Below, one piece after another: positions 19,101 through 27,071 of a stretch of 64,000 nt of DNA. The DNA comes from an uncultured Bacteroidales bacterium. Its GTDB lineage: Bacteria; Bacteroidota; Bacteroidia; Bacteroidales; WCHB1-69. The position numbers and the translations under genes are program-made. Within the stretch, counting starts at the first letter, position 1, and every line of letters begins with the position of its first letter. The DNA is taken from NCBI GenBank assembly GCA_947169105.1, contig CAMVOL010000008.1, positions 17,208-81,207 on the forward strand. Reading direction: 5' to 3'. The notes below the pieces were generated by a model. It had not been told where the DNA came from, ran no database searches, and saw nothing but the letters and a program-made list of their open reading frames with translations.

Positions 19101-19745
19101 TTATTTTTCCTCTTCTTGAGGAGGCCATACATTGCGCCAACCGTAGAAAAAGCCGAGATGGTAGCGGGCGGCAAAGTAATAAACCACGTGTTTAAGTTTG
19201 CCGAACGGCATATAGAGGAATAGGAGGGTGGCACTGATATAATAGATGTAAAACACGGAGCAGCAACAGCCGGCAAAGGCCAAGTAACAAGCTGTGGCAA
19301 GGTGCAGCAGCGTAGTGAACAGGTTCGAAAGGTAGTCGTCGGGGTTGGCCAAACTGTGCAGGTTTTTGTTGGCAAACCGCTTGATTAACAAAACGATGCC
19401 GCATATTCCCGAAACCAACAAACAGGCCGCCAGCAGCAGGTTCAGCCACTGCGGGTAGTAGGCGTTCAGGTTGAACAGCGACAGCACGAACAGCAGCAGC
19501 GACAGGAACGTCCCCAAGTGGTAAAGGATTCCCGCTGTGTAGGTCGGCAGGTGCATATACGCCGACTCTTTGTTGGCGGGCATCATGGCTACGGTGTTGG
19601 CATAAGCCACGCCCTTCGCCACACTTCCACTGGGTACGGAGAAATCCTTCGGCTTCCCCAAACGGATAATCCGCACAAAATGCCCCAGCATCATCACAAA
19701 GCAGAAGACAAGGGCAACAAGTGATACTATTTGTATGATACTCAT
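19101..19745 (-). CDS. Membrane subunit resembling DsrM/TmcC/NarI-type cytochrome b
   Basis: Five hydrophobic segments with candidate heme His in MHLPTYTAGILYHLGTFLSLLLF; LLIKRFANKNLHSLANPDDYLSNLF resembles the loop of the NarI/DsrM family; immediately downstream of dsrC. Confidence 0.65.
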   Translation of the reverse strand: MSIIQIVSLVALVFCFVMMLGHFVRIIRLGKPKDFSVPSGSVAKGVAYANTVAMMPANKESAYMHLPTYTAGILYHLGTFLSLLLFVLSLFNLNAYYPQWLNLLLAACLLVSGICGIVLLIKRFANKNLHSLANPDDYLSNLFTTLLHLATACYLAFAGCCCSVFYIYYISATLLFLYMPFGKLKHVVYYFAARYHLGFFYGWRNVWPPQEEEK

Positions 19746-19775
19746 CTTATTGGAGTTATGGATTTTTTAATTACT

Positions 19776-19883
19776 AGTAGAAGGTATGAGGTAGAAGGTA
19801 TGAAGGAATTAGGAATGAGGAATTAGAAATTAGGAATATGGGAGGATTGTGCGTGGCAACCTTCTACTTTCTACTTTTTACTA
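19776..19883. repeat. Composite short tandem repeat element (element C)
   Basis: GTAGAAGGTATGAGGTAGAAGGTATGAAGGAATTAGGAATGAGGAATTAG array, core ATGGGAGGATTGTGCGTGGCAACCTT, then CTTCTACTTTCTACTTTTTAC. Confidence 0.85.
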
Positions 19884-20198
19884 TTATACACACCCTTCGG
19901 GTTTCGGAAGACCGGCGACGCGGCAGGCTCCACGGGCGGGACCCAGCGGGAAAAGTTCGTAAATCTGTTTTAGTTTCAGGCCAGTTTCCTTGCAGATGAC
20001 GCGCACCATCGGGGCAAGGCCTTTTTCTTCATAGTTCTGGCGGATGATTCGGATCACTTTCCAATGGTCTTCCGTCAGGTTCTCGATATCGTCGGCTTTG
20101 GCGATGCAAGCCGCCACTTCGTCATTCCACAATTCGGGCTGCAGCATGAAGCCGTCACCGTCCATTTCAATCTTCTGGTTGTTTACAGTTAATTCCAT
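19884..20198 (-). CDS. dsrC: DsrC/TusE-family sulfur carrier protein with both conserved C-terminal cysteines
   Basis: C-terminus LFPLGPARGACRVAGLPKPEGCV: two Cys separated by 10 residues as in true DsrC; DGFM...WNDEVAACIA N-terminal pattern. Confidence 0.92.
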   Translation of the reverse strand: MELTVNNQKIEMDGDGFMLQPELWNDEVAACIAKADDIENLTEDHWKVIRIIRQNYEEKGLAPMVRVICKETGLKLKQIYELFPLGPARGACRVAGLPKPEGCV

Positions 20199-20506
20199 TT
20201 TGTTTATTTTTTTAGAATAGTGATTTTCAATAATATATAAAAAGAAGACACACTTCTTTTCAAGGTTGCAAATTTACGCAAAATTTCGGAATGCCAGCAT
20301 AGGTTGATTGTTGAAAAATGGCGATGAAAAGTTGGAATAAAAATTCTTCTTTTCACAAAATAGCATGCAACATGTCATATAATTGTTTATTTTTGCCCCC
20401 GTGATTTGTATTCAAAGGACCTAAATGTGGTGCCTTTCGTGCTTCTAAATCAAATAAATATCAACCATTTGTTCTTTTTGAAAACACCGAAAATGCGATT
20501 CTCTAT

Positions 20507-22207
20507 ATGAAAAAGACAGTGCTGATTCTTATCGGACTTCTATTTATTTGCTTGAATCAATATGGGCAACATGAACATTTTGTTTCTTACGACACTTGTT
20601 ATAAAAATGTAGTATTGGAGGAATATACAGGAATAAATTGTGTGTATTGTCCTGAAGGTCATTTGATTGTAAATCAATTGGTTGAAACATTTCCCAATCG
20701 GATTTTTCCCATCAACATCCATGTGGGGAGTTTTGCTTCCAATACATATACCACTGCTTTTGGAAATGACCTCCTGAATCAGATTGGTCACTATGGCTTT
20801 CCGACGGGAACGGTCAACCGTCATTTTTTCGGCGATTCCATCACTGCGATCAGCCGGGACCGCTGGGAAAGCTGCTGTGATTCTATCATGTCGCAGACTT
20901 CCCCCGTCAATATTGCCGCTCGCGGCACTCTGGATTGGGCTACACGCGAACTGCAAATCACCGTACAGCTGTACTACACTGCCAGCGACACATGCCTCAC
21001 ACACAGGTTGAATGTGGCCGTATTGCAGGACAATATCATTGGCCATCAGACGGGTGCCATCGCCAATCCTACTCAAATCGTGGGGGAACAGTACCGCCAC
21101 GGACACGTACTACGCCATCTGGTCGCTGGCCAATGGGGGGAGGAGATTTCCCCGACGACGGCGGGCTCCTTCATTGAAAAAAGCTATCAGTACACTTTGC
21201 CTGAGGAATTGGGAGCCCCCAACCCCATCCCCGCCAAGTTGGAGGATTTGGTCTTTGTCGCCTTCGTCTCTCAGGGCCGGCAGGAGATTTTCACCGGTTG
21301 TAAGGTGGAACTCACCCACCTGAACCGCCCCAACCTTCATCCCCGCATCTTTCAACTATGCCAGACCGAAGCGGAAGATTGTTCCGACGAAACTTCCGTG
21401 GATGTTGTGGTGGATAACCAAGGAGCTGATACCCTCACCTCCCTTTCTTTCGTCTATGCTCTGGCGGGACAGCCTTCCAACACATTCCAATGGACGGGTT
21501 CCCTCCCTCCTTTGGCAACGGAAACTATACGTGTCCCGGATTTCCCCGTCACACCCAATACCAGCGAAACCTTTACAATCAGCGTCGCTGAAGCAAATGA
21601 AACCGCCTATATGGGCGATCCATTTGAGCTTGCCGTCAGCAAGTCGGTGGCAGTCGGTACCCAGAGTATGACGCTCAAAGTCAAAACCGACCAGCACGCT
21701 TCAGAAACATCCTATATGCTTTTAACATCGGATAATCAGGTGATTCTGCAGGGTGACAACCTGGCTGTTAATACAGTCAATGAAATTCCAATAGAATTGT
21801 CCGTTGAAGATTGTTATCGTTTGGTGGTGGAAGACGCCGCCGGAAATGGAATCACCAGCGGGTATGTCCGGCTTATGGATGCCGACAATCATGTCATTCT
21901 CAATGCTCCCGGAGCAAGTTTCACCGCCCGTTTTGTGGGCATGATCTCTTTGGGGAGGGATGCGGTGGAAGAACAGGCAGAACCGATAAAGCCGAGAGCC
22001 TTTCCTAATCCTGTTGCTGAATCTCTTTATATCGTGTCAGAGACGGATATTCAAAGAGTTGAATTGCTTGACGGAAGGGGAAAAAGGATGTTTTCAGCAA
22101 ATGGCGCGGTCCATGAAATCCCGATGGGCAACTATTCGTCAGGTATGTATTTTCTGCTGGTGGTCACAAGGGGGAATACCATAGTGCAGAAGGTTTGCAA
22201 AAAGTAA
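20507..22207 (+). CDS. Omp28-like thioredoxin-fold secreted protein with T9SS sorting domain
   Basis: Signal peptide; VVLEEYTGINCVYCPEGH (Omp28-type CxxC); C-terminal PRAFPNPVAESLYI...GMYFLLVVTRGNTIVQKVCKK. Confidence 0.82.
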   Translation: MKKTVLILIGLLFICLNQYGQHEHFVSYDTCYKNVVLEEYTGINCVYCPEGHLIVNQLVETFPNRIFPINIHVGSFASNTYTTAFGNDLLNQIGHYGFPTGTVNRHFFGDSITAISRDRWESCCDSIMSQTSPVNIAARGTLDWATRELQITVQLYYTASDTCLTHRLNVAVLQDNIIGHQTGAIANPTQIVGEQYRHGHVLRHLVAGQWGEEISPTTAGSFIEKSYQYTLPEELGAPNPIPAKLEDLVFVAFVSQGRQEIFTGCKVELTHLNRPNLHPRIFQLCQTEAEDCSDETSVDVVVDNQGADTLTSLSFVYALAGQPSNTFQWTGSLPPLATETIRVPDFPVTPNTSETFTISVAEANETAYMGDPFELAVSKSVAVGTQSMTLKVKTDQHASETSYMLLTSDNQVILQGDNLAVNTVNEIPIELSVEDCYRLVVEDAAGNGITSGYVRLMDADNHVILNAPGASFTARFVGMISLGRDAVEEQAEPIKPRAFPNPVAESLYIVSETDIQRVELLDGRGKRMFSANGAVHEIPMGNYSSGMYFLLVVTRGNTIVQKVCKK

Positions 22208-22274
22208 TTGAGAAATAAGAAAAAATATTATTTTTGCCGCTTATTAAAGTAGTTTATAAACTAAGACCAATAGT

Positions 22275-23789
22275 ATGAAAAAAGATTTCCTTATTTTGCA
22301 ACGTGTGTTTGCGTTGGCAGCCCTTGTGTTTTTTCCTTTTGTTTTCTCCTATGCCCAGTGTGACATGGCAGTCACAGATACGCAGCCATTTGTGGAGGAT
22401 TTTGAAAGCCATGGCTTGGATTGCTGGACGGTGGACAGCTTGAATGGCGCTCGGTGGACGGTGATGACGGGAGCGACGACACTGGCCTCTTTCTCCTATC
22501 CGGAAAATACTGTTGGTGCGGAAGCCCGACTGATTTCCCCTGTACTGGACATGTCCGCGCTGAATGGTGCAGTGCTCACGTTTGAGTATGCTATGATGGC
22601 ATTAATGGACTATGATGAATTGGAGGCATGCTATCGCAGTTCGGAACAGGATGAGTGGCATGTGCTGGCCATGTATAGCACCTCCGATTGGTCGAACACG
22701 CTTGAAGCGATTCTGCCCCTGTCCAATCTCAGTTCCACTTATCAGATTTCTTTTCTGGCACGAGGGTTGGGAGGATATAACATCTTCCTGGATAATATCC
22801 GGGTGGCCTCCGCTCAGAACTGCATACGCCCCACCGATCTGGAAATTCTGGAGAATCATCCGACCGATGTGCTGATAGGCTGGACCACCTATAATGAAGA
22901 GAGTTCATGGATCTTGGAAGTGGATGGCGTGACCCGCACGGTGGATGCCAACCCCTACAGACTTACAGGCCTCTCTCCGCAAAGCTATTATACGGTTAGG
23001 GTTAAAGCCCAATGCGCGGAGGACAATATGTCGGAGTGGTCTTCCCCGATTTCCTTCACTACGGCATGTGATGTGATCACAGTGACCAATGAGAATCCCT
23101 ATACTGATGATTTTGAATCTTCCGAAGATTTTGTCTGTTGGACTTCCGAAATCATTTCAGGCATTGATAATTGGGTGGTGGATCCCGGCTATTTGAATCC
23201 CAACAATACGGCATTTTTCATCTGGTTAGGCGGTGAGGCACGGCTGGTTTCTGCGCCGTTGGACATCACTTCCGTCACAGACCCCACGCTTGTTTTCAAG
23301 CACAAGCAGTTGCAGGGTCAGAGCAGCGTGGATGAACTCGCTGTCATGTATCGTACAGCCGCCACAGAGGAGTGGATGATGTTGGCCAACTATCCCTTCC
23401 CCACAGAGGGCGGGTATGAAACCGTCTCGCTGGCCCTCCCCAATCCATCGGCTACCTACCAAATTGCATTCAAGGCCAAAGGCCATGATGCTGAGGGTGT
23501 GTATGTGGATGATGTTGAGGTGGGTACTCCCGCTTCAATTGGCATAGAGGAATCGGATGCTCCCTCCGCATTCGTGTATCCCAACCCGACCACTGGTCTC
23601 ATCAGTGTTGAGAGCAATGCCATCAATGCTGAGCTCACTGTGCTGGACGTATTCGGCAGGCAGTTGATGAGGACAATGGTTGCTTCCGAACGCACCGACC
23701 TTGATTTCAGCAGTTTCGCTTCAGGTATCTATGTGATACGCATCGCCGGCAGCAATGCCAACACCACCATCAAAGTCGTGAAAGAATAA
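22275..23789 (+). CDS. Secreted protein with choice-of-anchor J-like/MAM-like and FnIII domains and T9SS sorting domain
   Basis: FVEDFESHGLDCWT and YTDDFESSEDFVCWT repeats, one FnIII domain, C-terminal VYPNPTTGLISV...GIYVIRIAGSNANTTIKVVKE. Confidence 0.85.
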   Translation: MKKDFLILQRVFALAALVFFPFVFSYAQCDMAVTDTQPFVEDFESHGLDCWTVDSLNGARWTVMTGATTLASFSYPENTVGAEARLISPVLDMSALNGAVLTFEYAMMALMDYDELEACYRSSEQDEWHVLAMYSTSDWSNTLEAILPLSNLSSTYQISFLARGLGGYNIFLDNIRVASAQNCIRPTDLEILENHPTDVLIGWTTYNEESSWILEVDGVTRTVDANPYRLTGLSPQSYYTVRVKAQCAEDNMSEWSSPISFTTACDVITVTNENPYTDDFESSEDFVCWTSEIISGIDNWVVDPGYLNPNNTAFFIWLGGEARLVSAPLDITSVTDPTLVFKHKQLQGQSSVDELAVMYRTAATEEWMMLANYPFPTEGGYETVSLALPNPSATYQIAFKAKGHDAEGVYVDDVEVGTPASIGIEESDAPSAFVYPNPTTGLISVESNAINAELTVLDVFGRQLMRTMVASERTDLDFSSFASGIYVIRIAGSNANTTIKVVKE

Positions 23790-23814
23790 CCCACAGTTAT
23801 TGTCTGACATATTA

Positions 23815-24435
23815 TTATATTCTGTTGGATTTTATTCCATTGAAAATCAGCTCTTTAATTGCCTCTTTCCGATGATTGAGGTAGGTGCGGATTTCCGTTT
23901 CGTCCTTCTTAAAGAAATCGCTGTAAAGCGGCAGCGAGATGAAGGTGAAGACCAGCAGCGATACCACGTGTAACGTCAGATCCGCCAGCTCAATCGGACG
24001 GATACGTCCTTCCGCTATCTCTTTCTGTAGCATCATGTTCCATGCACTGTAATATTTCAAGTATTCCAGGGATTCAATCACCTTTTTGCGGAAATATTGC
24101 CGACGATCATCCCGCATAATCAATTCGTTGATGATGAAGAACGGAAGTTTACGGTTTTGCATTAAAAGTTCAAAATAGGCATCAATAAAGTCGTTGAGTG
24201 CCGTTTGGAAATCGGTTTCTTCACTCAGTTTCAGGCAACTGAACACCATCTCCTGTTTTTTGGAAAAAATCTGCATGAAAAGTTTTTCCTTCGTGCGGAA
24301 ATAGTAATGTACCAATGCTTGGTTGCAGCCGACTTTCTTCGCGATGTCCGTGGTCGAGGTGGCGTCAAAGCCCTTTTCCAGAAAGAGTTCCTCGGCGGTT
24401 TGTAAAATCTGTTCTTCTAATGGGTTCTTTTTCAT
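23815..24435 (-). CDS. TetR/AcrR family transcriptional regulator
   Basis: EEQILQTAEELFLEKGFDATSTTDIAKKVGCNQALVHYYFRTKEKLF helix-turn-helix; ATG at 24435 gives 206 aa. Confidence 0.9.
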   Translation of the reverse strand: MKKNPLEEQILQTAEELFLEKGFDATSTTDIAKKVGCNQALVHYYFRTKEKLFMQIFSKKQEMVFSCLKLSEETDFQTALNDFIDAYFELLMQNRKLPFFIINELIMRDDRRQYFRKKVIESLEYLKYYSAWNMMLQKEIAEGRIRPIELADLTLHVVSLLVFTFISLPLYSDFFKKDETEIRTYLNHRKEAIKELIFNGIKSNRI

Positions 24436-24439
24436 GGGA

Positions 24440-26965
24440 TTATGATTTTGTAAGGGTCGATTCTTGGTTTTCAAGTTGTTTCTTGCAATTTTCCACCATA
24501 AAATGGAGGCGGTTGAAGACATTGGCTTCGGACGTTCCGCTGTCGAAATCAAGGAACAGCAGGCTTAGTTGTGGGTAAAGCTGTTTCAGCTTTTTCTCCA
24601 CACCCTTGGAAATGATGTGGTTGGCGATGCAGCCGAAGGGTTGCAGACTGACCACGTTCTGGATTCCTGTCTCCGCCAAGTGACAGATTTCGCCCGGCAG
24701 GAACCACCCTTCGCCGAAGTCGCCCGCCATATTGACCACCTTTTCAGCCAATTTCGCATCCTCAAAGATGCTGGTCAGCGGACGGTAGAACGGGAAAGGT
24801 GCGCAAATGTCGTTAAATTTCCGTATCTTTTTCCATAAGATATTGTAAACGAAATTGTTAAGCCATTCTGGAAACTTTACTTCCTTGATGTGCAGCTTCC
24901 GGTTGATGGGGTTGTTGGCGAAGCCCGTTGTGAGGAAGCCGATGAGTGCAGGGGGTACCACTTCCACGCCGTGTTCTTCCAACCAGTTGATAACGAACTT
25001 GTTGCTGAATCCGTTGTACTTGACGTAGATTTCACCCACCAGCCCGATAACCGGCACCTGCCGGCTTTGGTCGATGGCTTCGGTGAAATCTCGCACCGCC
25101 TCTTTCAGCAGCTTCTGAAGACCTTTGCTGTCGTTGGCTTCGATGATCGGGAGGGCCTCCTCTGTGTATTTCTGACGGAGCCGTGCCGCTTCGCCTTTCA
25201 CCCGCTCCCTTACCACGGTGGCATGGTACAGTTTGGCGAGGCAGTCGGCGTAAAGAACCGTGTTGACGGTGATGTTGAGCACGCGCCGGAAGGGTATGGT
25301 GAAACCCGGTTGCGTGGCGGTGACGGACGCGCTGAGTGCCAATGAGATGACCGGCACATCCTGAAAGCCGGCAGACACCATCGCATTTTTGATGAGGGCG
25401 TAATAGTTGGAGGCGCGGCACTGTCCGCCCGTCTGCGTCATGATGACGGCCACGTCCGTCGGGTCGTAGTCGCCGCTCTGGAGCGCGTTCATGATGGAGC
25501 CGATGACGAGCGTGGCGGGATAACACACCTCGTTGTTGGCGTACTTGAGTCCGGTTTCCGCAGCCTCCTGCGTGCCTGTCGGCAACGTAATGAGCCGGTA
25601 GCCCGCCACCTTGAACAGCGACGGAAAGAACTCGGAATACCCTTCGGCAAAGTACGGGGCCAGCAGCGTCCGTCGCCGCTCCTGCTTGGTGAAGGTTCGT
25701 GTAGTGACGTAGGGGAGGGGGGCTTTGTCCTCGCTCCTGCCGCTCGCCATCGTGACAGACTCCACCAGCGACCGCACCCGCAGCCGCAGTGAGCCGATGT
25801 TGTTCACGTCGTCAATTTTCAGGATGGTGTGGTTCTTGCGGTAGCGTTTCAGGATGGCACCGACTTCGTCGAGGATGAAGGCGTCGGGGCCGCAGCCGAA
25901 GGAGGTCAGCTGCACTAAATGCAGGTTCGGATAGGTGCTGTTGCCGACGAAGTAGGCGGCCTTGAAGATGCGGTTCGGGTAGCTCCATTGGGTGATGGCG
26001 TTCAGCTCGTCGTAAACGCCCGCGCCCGCGACGGCCGCCGCATTCTCGGTGATGACGTCAATGCCCATGTCGGCGATGGCGTGCGAGATCTTATGCTCGA
26101 TGAGCGGGTCGATATGGTAGGGACGGGCGGCGAGCAGGATGACCATCCGGTTCTCGCGGATGGCGGCGGCGAGAATTTCGTTGGCGCGGCGGGTGAGCTC
26201 CGCAAGGTAGTCGTCCTGTGCTTGAATCGCCGCCGCCACCGCCTGTGCGGCAACGGTTTCGGAAACGCCCAACGTTTTCAGATACGCCAGACAGGATTCC
26301 ATAGCCAACTTCTTGCTGCTGAAGGTGATGACGGGCGCATCGAACGGGATACCCGCCTTGTGCGCGGGATCCATCGAACTCTTTATCACATCCGAATAGC
26401 CTGCCACGATGGGGCAGTTGTAGCTGTTGCGCGACTTCTCGTCCTCCTTCCGTTCGTAAACGACGTACGGGTAGAAAATGCGGTCCACCTTCTTACGGAT
26501 GAGTTCCTGAATGTGTCCGTGCATCAGCTTGGCCGGAAAGCAGATATTGTCGGCCATAATAGAGCGTAACCCGCTTTCGTACTGTTTGTTGCTTGACGGG
26601 CTGGAAACCTCCACGCGGAAGCCGCATTTAGCGAAAAGCACCTTCCAGAAAGGGAAGTTCTCGTACATGCCCAGTCCGCGCGGAATCCCGATGACGGGCG
26701 CGTCGGCGGGTACGGGAATATCCGTTTTTTTGAAAAGAAGCCGGTATTTTTCAGCAAACATATTGATGCCTTTCCGTGTACCTTCGGTGGTGTTGGAATA
26801 AACCTTCTCGCAATTGTTCCCGGAAAAGAAAGTATTGCCGTTCTGGAAATGGAACAGCTTGACGGTACAGTGGTTCTCGCACCCCGGGCACACCTCCACC
26901 TCCGACTGGTACTCGTTCGCTTGAATCAATTCGGAAAGGTTCGGTCTGTTATTATCTTTGTTCAT
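24440..26965 (-). CDS. HgdB/DUF2229-type 2-hydroxyacyl-CoA dehydratase-related Fe-S protein
   Basis: N-terminal VCPGCENHCTVKLF...SGNNCEKVYS; PVIGIPRGLGMYENFPFW; TQTGGQCRASNY; homologous region is the C-terminal half of large activase proteins. Confidence 0.82.
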   Translation of the reverse strand: MNKDNNRPNLSELIQANEYQSEVEVCPGCENHCTVKLFHFQNGNTFFSGNNCEKVYSNTTEGTRKGINMFAEKYRLLFKKTDIPVPADAPVIGIPRGLGMYENFPFWKVLFAKCGFRVEVSSPSSNKQYESGLRSIMADNICFPAKLMHGHIQELIRKKVDRIFYPYVVYERKEDEKSRNSYNCPIVAGYSDVIKSSMDPAHKAGIPFDAPVITFSSKKLAMESCLAYLKTLGVSETVAAQAVAAAIQAQDDYLAELTRRANEILAAAIRENRMVILLAARPYHIDPLIEHKISHAIADMGIDVITENAAAVAGAGVYDELNAITQWSYPNRIFKAAYFVGNSTYPNLHLVQLTSFGCGPDAFILDEVGAILKRYRKNHTILKIDDVNNIGSLRLRVRSLVESVTMASGRSEDKAPLPYVTTRTFTKQERRRTLLAPYFAEGYSEFFPSLFKVAGYRLITLPTGTQEAAETGLKYANNEVCYPATLVIGSIMNALQSGDYDPTDVAVIMTQTGGQCRASNYYALIKNAMVSAGFQDVPVISLALSASVTATQPGFTIPFRRVLNITVNTVLYADCLAKLYHATVVRERVKGEAARLRQKYTEEALPIIEANDSKGLQKLLKEAVRDFTEAIDQSRQVPVIGLVGEIYVKYNGFSNKFVINWLEEHGVEVVPPALIGFLTTGFANNPINRKLHIKEVKFPEWLNNFVYNILWKKIRKFNDICAPFPFYRPLTSIFEDAKLAEKVVNMAGDFGEGWFLPGEICHLAETGIQNVVSLQPFGCIANHIISKGVEKKLKQLYPQLSLLFLDFDSGTSEANVFNRLHFMVENCKKQLENQESTLTKS

Positions 26966-26966
26966 T

Positions 26967-27071
26967 GTCTACTTTTTACATTTTTCTACTACCCCGGCCT
27001 ACGGCCACCCCTTCTACATAGAAGGGGAATTTTTACCTCCTACCTATTACCTTCTACTTTTTACCTTTTAC
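26967..27071. repeat. Repeat element (element D) with embedded 20-bp palindrome, overlapping the 3' end of the activase gene
   Basis: TACCTCCTACCTATTACCTTCTACTTTTTACCTTTTAC; palindrome CCCCTTCTA-CA-TAGAAGGGG at 27008-27027. Confidence 0.8.

Noticed and set aside
19876-19890. TTATACACA match to a DnaA box
   Set aside because: It is the end of the dsrC coding sequence (Cys-Val-stop) plus the adjoining repeat; isolated and far from dnaA.
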